Source: Pseudomonas batumici (GTDB taxonomy: Bacteria; Pseudomonadota; Gammaproteobacteria; Pseudomonadales; Pseudomonadaceae). From it: a DNA stretch of 35,400 nt. Positions 17,507 through 26,297 of this stretch are shown here, piece after piece; within the stretch, counting starts at the first letter, position 1, and each line of letters begins with the position of its first letter. Below the pieces are notes generated by a model. That model had not been told where the DNA came from, did no database searches, and saw nothing but the letters and a program-made list of their open reading frames with translations. Both the position numbers and the translations under genes were made by a program. The stretch lies in assembly GCF_000820515.1 (NCBI RefSeq), contig NZ_JXDG01000055.1, positions 1 to 35,400 of the forward strand, written 5' to 3'.

Positions 17507-18531
17507 TATTTCGACTCCCGGGAAGCAGACAACGGAACCGCGCGGACCTGATCGCCCGCACTGAGTTGAAGACGTTTGGCGGTCAGCGGATCGACCACCA
17601 GGGTGCCCGCCGCCAGGCGCGCCGGTGCCGCGGTGATGCGGCAGTCCTCGCGCTTGCGGTTGTGGATCAGGTACGGCGTGGCGTCATCACCCGGGGTGCC
17701 GACGGCCAACACCAGCGCCTGGCTGTCGCGCACCGCACGGATCTTGCTGGTTTCGCACTCCACCGCAGGACCGGCGTCGAAGATGTCGACATAGCCCTGG
17801 TAACTGAAGCCTTCGCTCTTGAGCATCGCCAGTGCCGGCTCGGTGTCGGTGTGCACCTTGCCGATCACCGCGCGCGCCTCTTCGGAGAGGAAGCAGGTGT
17901 ACAGCGGGAACTTGGGCATCAGCTCGGCGATAAAGGCCTTGTTGCCCACGCCGGTCAGGTAATCGGCCTGGCTGAATTCCATCTTGAAGAAGTGTCGACC
18001 CAGGCTTTCCCAGAACGGCGAGCGCCCGGCCGCATCGGACATGCCACGCATCTCGGCAATGATCTTGTTGCCGAACAGCTCCGGGAACTCGGCGATAAAC
18101 AGCATCCGCGCCTTGGCCAGCATGCGGCCGTTGAGGCCACTGCGATAGTCGGCATGCAGGAACAGCGAGCACAGCTCCGAGTTACCGGTCAGGTCGTTGG
18201 CCAGGAACAGCGTCGGAATCTCACGGTAGATCTGCAACTCCTGGGAGGCGCTGACCGTCAGGCCCACCCGGAAGTTGTACCAGGGCTCACGCAGGCCCAC
18301 GGCACCGGCGATGGCGCTGATGCCGACCACGCGGCCATCATCGTCTTCGAGGACGAACAGATAGTCCGCGTCGCCGCGACCGGCCTCGCCGGTGAAGGTC
18401 TTTTCCGCCCAGCCGACCCGATGGGCCAGGCGCTCTTCGTTGGCCGGCAAGGTGGTCAGGCCGGTGCCCGTGCTACGGGCCAGGTCGATCAGAGCGGGTA
18501 AATCGCTGCTGCGTACGGGACGAACGATCAT
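17506..18531 (-). CDS. aruG: arginine/ornithine N-succinyltransferase beta subunit
   Basis: A 341-residue subunit of the heteromeric succinyltransferase that transfers succinyl from succinyl-CoA to arginine (first step of the pathway). In Pseudomonas the enzyme is AruF plus AruG, related GNAT-like chains; Enterobacteria use a single AstA. Family marks: MIVRPVRSSDLPALIDLA, ELCSLFLHADYRSGLNGRMLAKARMLF and DIFDAGPAVE. AGGAG lies 6 nt before the ATG. It follows aruF with a 73-bp gap that contains a hairpin, and overlaps aruD by one base. Confidence 0.96.
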   Translation of the reverse strand: MIVRPVRSSDLPALIDLARSTGTGLTTLPANEERLAHRVGWAEKTFTGEAGRGDADYLFVLEDDDGRVVGISAIAGAVGLREPWYNFRVGLTVSASQELQIYREIPTLFLANDLTGNSELCSLFLHADYRSGLNGRMLAKARMLFIAEFPELFGNKIIAEMRGMSDAAGRSPFWESLGRHFFKMEFSQADYLTGVGNKAFIAELMPKFPLYTCFLSEEARAVIGKVHTDTEPALAMLKSEGFSYQGYVDIFDAGPAVECETSKIRAVRDSQALVLAVGTPGDDATPYLIHNRKREDCRITAAPARLAAGTLVVDPLTAKRLQLSAGDQVRAVPLSASRESK

Positions 18532-18545
18532 GCTATCTCCTCAGA

Positions 18546-18569
18546 CGGGCACCGGCTGACGGGTGCCCG
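18546..18569 (-). other. hairpin in the aruF-aruG gap
   Basis: CGGGCACC (18546-18553) pairs with GGTGCCCG (18562-18569) around an 8-nt loop. There is no T run. It ends about 4 nt from the aruG ribosome binding site and may tune the ratio of the two subunits. Confidence 0.5.
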
Positions 18570-18604
18570 CGAAACTCGCTGTAAGGCTGCTTTCGATACC
18601 GGCC

Positions 18605-19624
18605 TTAAACCGCCACCAGGCGCACGCTGGCGCCTTCGCCGACGCCCAGGGCCTCGGCGGCTTGCAGATCCAGGGTGACCGGTTTGCCCGGCGCATAATC
18701 GAGCTCCAGCAACACCGCGCGGTAGTCCTGCAACTGCGCGTTGGACACCAGGTACTGGCGACCGCCGCCCTTGTAGCCGTCACCGATCTTCACCGGCACC
18801 ACCCGGCTCTGGGCGATGGAACGAATCCCGCTGACCCGCGCATGCAGGGTCGGGCCGCCATCGAAGATGTCGATGTAGTGATCGGTTTCGAAACCTTCGC
18901 GCATCAGGATGTCGAAGGTGATCTGCGCACGCGGGTGCACCTGGCCCATCGCTTCCTGCGCGGCGTCCGGCAGCAGCGGCACATAGATCGGGTAATGCGG
19001 CATCAGCTCGGCTAGGAAGGTCCGGCTTTTCAGGCCGCACAGGCGCTCGGCCTCAGCGTAGTTCAGGTCGAAGAAGTTACGCCCGATGGCGTCCCAGAAG
19101 GGCGAGTCGCCCTGTTCGTCGCTGTAGCCGACGATCTCGGTCACCACCGAATCGGCGAACCGCTCCGGGTGGCTGGCGACGAACAGCAGACGCCCGCGGG
19201 AATTGAGTTCCGACCAGGCCGAACCCACCAGTTCCGGGACCACGTAGAAGCTGGTCAGCAGGCTGTTGCCGGTCAGGTCGTGGCACTGGGAAAGCACATG
19301 GATCTTGTTGTGGATCTTCAGCTCGCGGGACGCATGCACGAAGGTCTCGTTGCGGAAGCTGTAGAACGGCTCCGAGTAGCCGGCCGAGGCCACGATGGCC
19401 GAGCAGCCCGCCAGCTTGCCGGTGTCAGTGTCTTCAAGCACGAAGAAATAGCTTTCTTCGCCATTGAAACTGACCTCGGCGGCGAACGAGGCTTCGCTTG
19501 CCGCGATCTTGTCGCGTAGGCGGCCTTCGTCGTCCGGCAGGGAAGTGACACCGATCGGGCTGTCCGCGGCCAGGCGCCGTACCTCGTCCAGGTCAGCCAT
19601 TTGCGCGGGGCGCATCACCAGCAT
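18605..19624 (-). CDS. aruF: arginine/ornithine N-succinyltransferase alpha subunit
   Basis: A 339-residue partner of AruG, related to it along the whole length: MLVMRPAQMADLDEVRRLA at the start, LLTSFYVVPEL and ELNSRGRLLFVASHPERF in the middle, and YIDIFDGGPTLHARV in place of the beta-subunit DIFDAGPAVE. AruF acts on both arginine and ornithine in P. aeruginosa. The first ATG is chosen because GGAG lies 7 nt upstream; a second ATG three codons in has none. A palindrome GTCGGTATTTACCGAC (19651-19666) lies 26 bp upstream of the start codon. Confidence 0.96.
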   Translation of the reverse strand: MLVMRPAQMADLDEVRRLAADSPIGVTSLPDDEGRLRDKIAASEASFAAEVSFNGEESYFFVLEDTDTGKLAGCSAIVASAGYSEPFYSFRNETFVHASRELKIHNKIHVLSQCHDLTGNSLLTSFYVVPELVGSAWSELNSRGRLLFVASHPERFADSVVTEIVGYSDEQGDSPFWDAIGRNFFDLNYAEAERLCGLKSRTFLAELMPHYPIYVPLLPDAAQEAMGQVHPRAQITFDILMREGFETDHYIDIFDGGPTLHARVSGIRSIAQSRVVPVKIGDGYKGGGRQYLVSNAQLQDYRAVLLELDYAPGKPVTLDLQAAEALGVGEGASVRLVAV

Positions 19625-19682
19625 GGTGTCACTCCTTTAATCCAGAACAGGTCGGTATTTACCGACAGAAAAAAATACCGAG

Positions 19683-19796
19683 GTAGGAGCGAGCTTGCTC
19701 CGGGCGGCGTTCCGACGATGGTGGCCCAGTCGCCACGGGGCATTGAATGCCCCGCGTTATCGTTGACGATCATCGCGAGCAAGCTCGCTCCTACAG
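19683..19796. repeat. REP palindrome pair (BIME) between aruC and aruF
   Basis: GTAGGAGCGAGCTTGCTCC (from 19683) and its inverted copy ending CTCGCTCCTACAG (19771-19796), the common Pseudomonas REP core GAGCAAGCTCGCTCC. In the middle a perfect hairpin GGGGCAT-TGA-ATGCCCC (19737-19753). The pair sits inside the aru operon. Confidence 0.9.
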
Positions 19797-19810
19797 GTAC
19801 AGGAAATTTG

Positions 19811-19844
19811 GCCCGCTGGCGGCCATCCTGGGCCACCAGCGGGC
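19811..19844 (-). terminator. strong hairpin just after aruC
   Basis: GCCCGCTGG-C-GGCC pairs with GGCC-A-CCAGCGGGC (19811-19824 with 19831-19844): 13 pairs and one mismatch. It starts 6 nt after the aruC stop and is followed on the minus strand only by AAATTT, so it is at most a partial terminator. Confidence 0.5.
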
Positions 19845-19850
19845 GGTCCA

Positions 19851-21071
19851 TCAGGCTTGAGTCAGCTTGGCCACGGCGCGCTCGAAGCGATCCAGGCCTT
19901 CCTTGATGTCCACCTCTTCAACCACCAGGCTCGGGGCGAAACGAATCACGTCCGGGCCGGCTTGCAGGATCATCAGGTTTTCTTTTTCCGCGGCGTTGAA
20001 CACGTCCTTGGCCTTGCCCTTCCAGGCGTCGGCCAGCACGCAACCGAGCAACAGGCCCATGCCACGCACCTGGGTGAACAGGCCGTATTGGGCACCGATC
20101 TGCTCCAGGCGGGTCTTGAACAGGTCGTGCTTGGCTTTCACACCGCTCAACACTTGCGGGGTGTTGATCACATCGATCACCGCGTTGCCAACCGCACACG
20201 CCAGCGGGTTGCCGCCGTAGGTGGTACCGTGGGTACCGACCACCAGGTGCTTGGCCAGCGCTTCCGTGGTCAGCATCGCGGCAATCGGGAAACCGCCGCC
20301 CAGGCTCTTGGCGCTGGTGAGGATGTCCGGGGTCACGCCGTAGTGCATATAGGCGAACAGTTCGCCGGTGCGGCCCATGCCGGTCTGCACTTCGTCGAAC
20401 ACCAGCAGCGCGTCGTGCTGGTTGCACAGCTCGCGGGCGCCTTGCAGGTAGGACAGCTCGGCCGGCAGCACGCCGCCCTCGCCCTGGATCGGTTCCAGCA
20501 CCACGGCACAGGTCTTGTCCGAGACTGCCGCTTTCAGCGCGTCCAGATCATTGAACGGCACATGGGTGATGCCGGTGATTTTCGGACCGAAGCCGTCGGA
20601 ATACTTCGACTGGCCACCGACGTTCACGGTGAACAGGGTGCGGCCGTGGAAGCTGTTGAGCGCGGCGATGATTTCGTACTTCTCCGAACCGAAGCGGTCG
20701 AACGCCACACGACGGGCCAGCTTGAAGGCGGCCTCGTTGGCTTCGGCGCCGGAGTTGCAGAAGAACACGCGCTCGGCGAAGGTGGCGTCCACCAGCTTCT
20801 TGGCCAGGCGCAAGGCCGGCTCGTTGGTGAACACGTTGGACACATGCCACAGGTTGTTCGCCTGTTCGGTCAGCGCGCCGACCAGCGCCGGATGCGCGTG
20901 ACCCAATACGTTAACCGCGATACCGCCGGCGAAATCGATCAGCTCCCGGCCCGCCTGGTCCCACACTCGGGAACCCGCGCCACGCACAGGAATAAAAGCC
21001 GCAGGTGCGTAGTTGGGAACCATGACCTGATCGAAATCGGCGCGTTGCACCGGAGCTTGCTCAACGGACAT
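19851..21071 (-). CDS. astC: succinylornithine transaminase / acetylornithine aminotransferase
   Basis: A 406-residue class III PLP aminotransferase (AruC, also ArgM/AstC). It converts succinylornithine to succinylglutamate semialdehyde and can serve as acetylornithine aminotransferase. Marks: NSGAEANEAAFKLAR, the LNSFHGRTLF region, the PLP-binding LVFDEVQTGMGRTG and the Schiff-base Lys in SAKSLGGGFP (about residue 254). AGGAG lies 6 nt before the ATG. It is the first gene of the aru operon, with ArgR-like sites upstream. Confidence 0.96.
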   Translation of the reverse strand: MSVEQAPVQRADFDQVMVPNYAPAAFIPVRGAGSRVWDQAGRELIDFAGGIAVNVLGHAHPALVGALTEQANNLWHVSNVFTNEPALRLAKKLVDATFAERVFFCNSGAEANEAAFKLARRVAFDRFGSEKYEIIAALNSFHGRTLFTVNVGGQSKYSDGFGPKITGITHVPFNDLDALKAAVSDKTCAVVLEPIQGEGGVLPAELSYLQGARELCNQHDALLVFDEVQTGMGRTGELFAYMHYGVTPDILTSAKSLGGGFPIAAMLTTEALAKHLVVGTHGTTYGGNPLACAVGNAVIDVINTPQVLSGVKAKHDLFKTRLEQIGAQYGLFTQVRGMGLLLGCVLADAWKGKAKDVFNAAEKENLMILQAGPDVIRFAPSLVVEEVDIKEGLDRFERAVAKLTQA

Positions 21072-21144
21072 CGGAGTCTCCTGAAGAGGAACGCCTGCCT
21101 GGAACTGGCGAGCGATGGGGGGATTGTAAGGACAGTTTTCGGTC

Positions 21145-21216
21145 AGGCCTTGCCGCCAAGCGACAACTTCTTATAGCGCCAAACCGGGTTTCGCCGAGGT
21201 TGTCGGCAATGCGACA
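21145..21216 (-). promoter_or_regulatory. candidate ArgR-binding region of the aru operon
   Basis: On the minus strand TGTCGC-N8-AA (21150-21165) matches the Pseudomonas ArgR half-site TGTCGC-N8-AA exactly. A second TGTCGC at 21211-21216 has CA in place of AA. The sites lie 80-145 bp before the aruC start. ArgR is known to activate aru in P. aeruginosa in response to arginine. The region is shared with the divergent toxin gene at 21336. Confidence 0.65.
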
Positions 21217-21335
21217 AATTGCGTCGCAAAGGCGCAGTTTAAACGCTGGCCGCGGTTTTGGTATCTATTTAGGCACGGCTGTCCCCGGGCGCTGGATAGC
21301 CTCGCAGCTTTACCCGCCACACGAGAAACCGCGCC

Positions 21336-24300
21336 ATGCCGACGCCCACCGCGACCACGCCCACGCATTACCCCGACAATTTCGAACTGATCAAAAGCAA
21401 ACTGCCGAACTGGCTGACCGACGCCCCCCAGTCCCTGCGCCAGAGCTATGGCGACAGCCTGTTGCTGACCCACACCCACAAGACCCGGGTCGCCGAGCAC
21501 CTGCAAGGTTTGCAGGGCCTCGAGGCCTTTGCCGTGCCGATCCTTTCCAACGCCCTGAGAACCCGCTTCGGACACCAACTGGATCGGCAACACGACCGAA
21601 TCACCTGCGTACGGCTGATCACCGCCGCCACCCTCTCGACACCGCGCAAGGTGTCCGTCGTCGACATGAGCCTGCTTGAGGCCGCCCTGAAGAACTTCGT
21701 CACGCCCCGGCATGAGAACCCGGTGTTTTACAACGAATCGCGTCTGTACCGAAGGCTCAACGACAGGCAGACCCTACCCATTCAAGCCTTCACGCCGCGG
21801 GCGTTCGTCGAGCTATGCCGAGAGCTGGATATCGGTGGTCAGTACGACCGCCATATGGAGGCGGTGCTGCTGCCGAAGAAGCCCTCGGGTGAGGCTGACA
21901 ACAACTTTCGCGATCAGTATGAACTCAGTGAAAAACACGAACTGGTTACCCAGGCCCATATCGCCCTGATGAAAGGCCATATCAGCGCCTCGACCCACGA
22001 CTTTCTGAACGCCGTCAGTCAAAAGGGGCCCTTGCCCCACTGGGATGGCAGGCCGGTGAGCTGCAGTGAATTGCAGATGTTCAACTTCAAGACGCCCCTC
22101 AGCAGCTCGACCGGTGTCACCCTCAAAGGCGCCTTGCTGATTGAGCACCAGGACACCCTGGCCGCGCGCAACCGCCCTTGTATCGTCTATCTGAGCGGTG
22201 ATCCGGACCAGGCCCTCAAGCAATACGCCAGCTTCGACGCGTTCGAAGAGGAGTTGGGCCGCCGCCTGGGCAGCAGCGACTACCGGAGCTTCTTCAGCCG
22301 CTACATCAACCTGCGCACCCAAGCGGCTTTTTTCAGCGCCCTCGAACGCAGCCTTCGCACCTCGGGCACGGCGACCGATCTGCAACTCAAACGTTTCCCG
22401 CTGATCGGCCAGCCACTCCGTGAACTCCATACCCAGCACCTGGTCAAGCTGCTGGACGATGGCAACTTCAGCGCCGTGCCGGTGGCCACTATCGACCGCC
22501 AGGACCAGCGCGACCACCTGCAATCGCTGGCGAACATCGGCCTGAACCTGCTGAACGTCGCCGCCCTGTTCGTCCCCGGGCTGGGCGAGGCCATGCTGGC
22601 GGTGGCCGGCGCGCAGATGATCAGCGCCATCTACAACGGTATCGAAGACTGGCATCACGACGAGCGCGAACAAGCCCTCAAAGGCCTGATCGGCGTCACC
22701 CTGAACCTGGCGCTGATTGGCGGCATCAGCGTGGTCGCCCACCGATTCGCCGGGGCCGGACTGGTCAAGGAGTTGAAACAGGTGACCCTGCCCACGGGTG
22801 AAAGCACCCTGTGGAAACCGGACCTGACACCCTACGAACAATCACCGGCACGGCCCGAGAGCCTGCAACCGAACGCCAGCGGCCTGTATGAAATCAACGG
22901 CCGCCAATACCTCAAACAGGACGACAGGTTCTATGAAGCCGAACTGAACCCGCAGGGCAATCGCGGCCGGATCAAGCACCCGAACAGACCCGGCCAATAC
23001 TCGCCCGGCTTCAGGCATAACGGTGCCGGTGCCTGGTTTCACGAACTGGAGAACCCCTTGCAGTGGCAAGGCCCGCAACTGATGCACCGCCTGGGTCTGG
23101 CCGGCGAAGCCTTTTCCGACATCGACGCCGCGCGGATCATGGCGGTCAGCGACACCGACGAAGCCCTGCTGCGCCGGGTGCATTTCGACAGTCAGCGGCC
23201 CCCCGCACTACTCAAGGATAGCCTGCTGCGCTTTCGCCTCGACCGCGATATCCAGCGTTTCATCGAGCAGATGGCCCGCGGCGAGGCCGCACCTGACGAA
23301 AGCATGCAGGAGCAGATTCTGCTGGACCTCTGGCAATCGCAACCCAGGGCGCTGCGGTTGGTGGACAACCAGGGGCGGGTGATCATGGAGACCGCCCGCA
23401 CCGGCACAGCCCAGGGGCAACCGGTGGTCATCCCGCTCGACCCCTTGCACGACGGCGATCTGCTCAAGACCCTACTGAACTCGCCCGACCTGGAGGAAAG
23501 CGATATCCGCGCACTGCTGGGGGAAAGCCAGAGTTTCGCCACCCCGGCCGAAAAGCCGGAAACGCGGCTGCTGAACTTTCGCAAGCAAATCGCCCGACAT
23601 GCGCACCTGCGCCGCAAAGCGCTGTTCGAATCGCAATACCGGTTTCGCACCCAGTCACGCGATCCCTCGGTGGGCGTGCTGCAAACAGCGTTTCCCGACC
23701 TGCCCGTGGTCGTGCTCGAAGAACTCGCCGAACACGCCAGCGGTGCACAACTGCAAGCCTTGCGCGAGTCCGCCGAAATCGCCCCGGGCATCACCGACGA
23801 AGCCGCGCTGTATCGCCAGCAGGTGCGCCTGGCCCGCGCCCGCGAGGGGCTGTACCTGAGCTCAAGCGGCAATGCCGACAGCGAAAAGCTCATGCTGCAC
23901 AGTGTGCAACGCCTCCCCGGCTGGTCCACGCAAGTGCGTATCGAGGTGCACACGCAATCGTCAACCGGACCGTTGCTCGATAGCATCGGTAGCGCCGACG
24001 CGCCGATCTGCAAAGTGCTGATCAAGGAAAACGACCTGTATCAGACCCGCGATGCCCTGGACCAGGAGCTGCACGACTCCGATGATCTCTACGCTTCGCT
24101 GCTGCATGCCCTGCCCGACACCCAGCGCCGCGAACTGGGTTACCCCAGCCCCAAGCAGGGCGCACAACTCCGACAAGCCGTGCAGAACAGCCCCCTGCCC
24201 GGGCCCGACGCACTCCGCCAGATACTCGAAATGCCACCGCCCATCCCCAGCGAACACTCACCCATGGCCCTGGCCAAGAGGCGGCCCGGTTATCAGCTCA

Positions 24301-26294
24301 GCGGCCGTGGAGCGCCGCAGGCGGGCAGTCGCTGGGCCCTCGAGGATCGCGTAGCCCGGCTGTTTCCGAGCTTTTCCGATGAGCAGATCCGGCAATTTAT
24401 CGGCAGCCTGGGCAGTATGCGGGTCTTCGATGAACTGCGGCGGCTGGAGCAGGAGTACGAACGACTGACGGAGGAGTTGGAGCTCTGGTCATTCATCACC
24501 TCCCCCACTCACCCGGTCAGCGGGGAACGCTTGAGCCTGATGCAGCGCCTCAACCAACAACGCACCCGCGCCCAGTTCGCCGAAGCCATCCGGCGTTGCT
24601 GGCGCCGTGAACCCGACCTGTTCTACTCCAACAATCCCGAGGAGCACGGCTACACCCTCAGCGTCAATGGCTTGCTGGGCGAATTGCCCGAACTGTCGGT
24701 CGACTTCAACCACGTCCGCTACCTGAACCTGGCAGCCGACACCCCGGCCCGGGAATTGGCCCGGTTCATGGAGCGCTTTCCCGACCTGCGCCGGCTCTCC
24801 ATACGCGGCTTCCAACTCGACAGCCTGCCCGAATCGATCACACGAGGGCGCCTGACCGAATTGAGCCTGATCAACTGCAACCTGCGCCTGACAGCCCAGA
24901 CGACCCGAGCACTCTCCGGCGTGCAGACCCTGGAGATTCTCGACCTGAGCCACAACCCTCTCGGCCTGCCCCCCGACCTGCGTCAACTGCAGGCACTGGA
25001 GATCATCGACCTGAGCCACACCGGGATCAACGCGATTCCCGATGGCCTGTTCGAACTGCCGCGATTGGAAGCCGCCCTGCTCAGCGACAATGCCATCAGC
25101 GACCTGCCGCAGACGCTCAATGAGGTTTCCGGTAACCTCGGCTCCGGCCTGGACCTGAACGGCAATCCACTGTCCGAGTCCAGCCTGCAACTCGCCCGGG
25201 ACTATTACCGCAGAACCGGCCACTCACTCGGCGTTCAGTCCCAGGTCGAGCGAACACGCATCCAGGCGCTCTATCCGGGCCTGAATGGCGAACAGCTGGA
25301 GAGCTTCATTCGGGCCCAACCGCGAATCCTCGAGGAGTCCTTGAGCCAGTTGAGCCGACTGGAAGCCCAATACCGCCAGCTGCAAGCCGATCTACAGGCC
25401 TGGACCAGCGATATCCCCGCGCTTCACCCGCAAACGCAGGCACCGCTGAGCCCGGTCGAGTTGGCGCTGGAAAGTCTGAACCGAGATGACTTTGCCCAAG
25501 AGCTGCAACGGAGTTGGCAGCGCCAGAGCGAAGAAATGCTGCCAGACGGCACACAGTTGTATAGCTTCACCTTCACCCAGCGATTCACCGGCAGACTGCC
25601 CGCGCTCTCAGCGGATTTCAGCCATCTCGCCCGCCTGGAAATCCACGGTTACGGTGCCAGCTACGGACTCGACAGCTTCCTCCACAGCTTCCCCCATCTA
25701 CGCGTGCTGTATGCCTCCAGCTTTATGGACCGGGACTTCCCCGCCGCGATTTTCGACATGCCGCACTTGAGAAACCTGGAACTGCCCTACGGCCGGATCC
25801 GACTGAGCGCAACCTCACACCGACAGCTCGCGGACATGACCGGTTTGCACATGCTGGACCTGTCCGGCAATCCGCTGCAATCGGGCACGCTGCGAGCCGA
25901 GGGCATACTGCTGACACCGAACGTCGCACGGATGACGGACCTGAGAGTGCTCGACCTGAGCGACAGCGGTATCCAACAGACACCCGAGGGGTTGTTCGGA
26001 CTACGTGTGCTGGGGATTGCCGACTTGCGCGACAACCAGATCAGCGACATACCGGAAAGCCTGTTCGAGGTACCGACCTCGCAACCGGTGACCTATGACT
26101 TCAGGAACAACCCATTGACGGAGGCCAGCCTGCAAAGAGTCCGCAGCTACAGAGAGCTGAACGACGGCGTACAGCAGGTCAGAATCCTGATCGGTGACGA
26201 TGTGAGCAGCGGCGACGAGAGCGAAAGCGACAATGGCGGCAGTGTCCCGCCAGTGGCATCACCCATAACGCCGCCCACGCCCCGCGAAGAATAA
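21336..26294 (+). CDS. large dermonecrotic-toxin-like LRR protein without NEL domain
   Basis: A 1652-residue toxin-like protein. The N part (about 1-480) resembles the dermonecrotic-toxin-type (DUF6543) region of large Pseudomonas proteins and includes a hydrophobic stretch (about 397-475; LLNVAALFVPGLGEAMLAVAG) that may insert in membranes. The C half has two similar modules, about 1008-1300 and 1311-1610. Each has an amphipathic coiled-coil start (LFPSFSDEQIRQFI / LYPGLNGEQLESFI, then EQEYERLTEELELW / EAQYRQLQADLQAW) followed by leucine-rich repeats (LEILDLSHNPLGLP, LRVLDLSDSGIQQTP). Related proteins usually end in a NEL E3 ubiquitin ligase; here only a 50-residue acidic, Pro-rich tail follows. 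No signal peptide or good ribosome binding site is visible. It ends 3 bp from the argR stop. Confidence 0.85.
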   Translation: MPTPTATTPTHYPDNFELIKSKLPNWLTDAPQSLRQSYGDSLLLTHTHKTRVAEHLQGLQGLEAFAVPILSNALRTRFGHQLDRQHDRITCVRLITAATLSTPRKVSVVDMSLLEAALKNFVTPRHENPVFYNESRLYRRLNDRQTLPIQAFTPRAFVELCRELDIGGQYDRHMEAVLLPKKPSGEADNNFRDQYELSEKHELVTQAHIALMKGHISASTHDFLNAVSQKGPLPHWDGRPVSCSELQMFNFKTPLSSSTGVTLKGALLIEHQDTLAARNRPCIVYLSGDPDQALKQYASFDAFEEELGRRLGSSDYRSFFSRYINLRTQAAFFSALERSLRTSGTATDLQLKRFPLIGQPLRELHTQHLVKLLDDGNFSAVPVATIDRQDQRDHLQSLANIGLNLLNVAALFVPGLGEAMLAVAGAQMISAIYNGIEDWHHDEREQALKGLIGVTLNLALIGGISVVAHRFAGAGLVKELKQVTLPTGESTLWKPDLTPYEQSPARPESLQPNASGLYEINGRQYLKQDDRFYEAELNPQGNRGRIKHPNRPGQYSPGFRHNGAGAWFHELENPLQWQGPQLMHRLGLAGEAFSDIDAARIMAVSDTDEALLRRVHFDSQRPPALLKDSLLRFRLDRDIQRFIEQMARGEAAPDESMQEQILLDLWQSQPRALRLVDNQGRVIMETARTGTAQGQPVVIPLDPLHDGDLLKTLLNSPDLEESDIRALLGESQSFATPAEKPETRLLNFRKQIARHAHLRRKALFESQYRFRTQSRDPSVGVLQTAFPDLPVVVLEELAEHASGAQLQALRESAEIAPGITDEAALYRQQVRLARAREGLYLSSSGNADSEKLMLHSVQRLPGWSTQVRIEVHTQSSTGPLLDSIGSADAPICKVLIKENDLYQTRDALDQELHDSDDLYASLLHALPDTQRRELGYPSPKQGAQLRQAVQNSPLPGPDALRQILEMPPPIPSEHSPMALAKRRPGYQLSGRGAPQAGSRWALEDRVARLFPSFSDEQIRQFIGSLGSMRVFDELRRLEQEYERLTEELELWSFITSPTHPVSGERLSLMQRLNQQRTRAQFAEAIRRCWRREPDLFYSNNPEEHGYTLSVNGLLGELPELSVDFNHVRYLNLAADTPARELARFMERFPDLRRLSIRGFQLDSLPESITRGRLTELSLINCNLRLTAQTTRALSGVQTLEILDLSHNPLGLPPDLRQLQALEIIDLSHTGINAIPDGLFELPRLEAALLSDNAISDLPQTLNEVSGNLGSGLDLNGNPLSESSLQLARDYYRRTGHSLGVQSQVERTRIQALYPGLNGEQLESFIRAQPRILEESLSQLSRLEAQYRQLQADLQAWTSDIPALHPQTQAPLSPVELALESLNRDDFAQELQRSWQRQSEEMLPDGTQLYSFTFTQRFTGRLPALSADFSHLARLEIHGYGASYGLDSFLHSFPHLRVLYASSFMDRDFPAAIFDMPHLRNLELPYGRIRLSATSHRQLADMTGLHMLDLSGNPLQSGTLRAEGILLTPNVARMTDLRVLDLSDSGIQQTPEGLFGLRVLGIADLRDNQISDIPESLFEVPTSQPVTYDFRNNPLTEASLQRVRSYRELNDGVQQVRILIGDDVSSGDESESDNGGSVPPVASPITPPTPREE

Positions 26295-26297
26295 GCC

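Noticed and set aside
14285..17551. Large plus-strand frames opposite astB and astD (also 31701-33323 opposite acsA)
   Set aside because: Same effect of high GC third positions in the real genes on the other strand.
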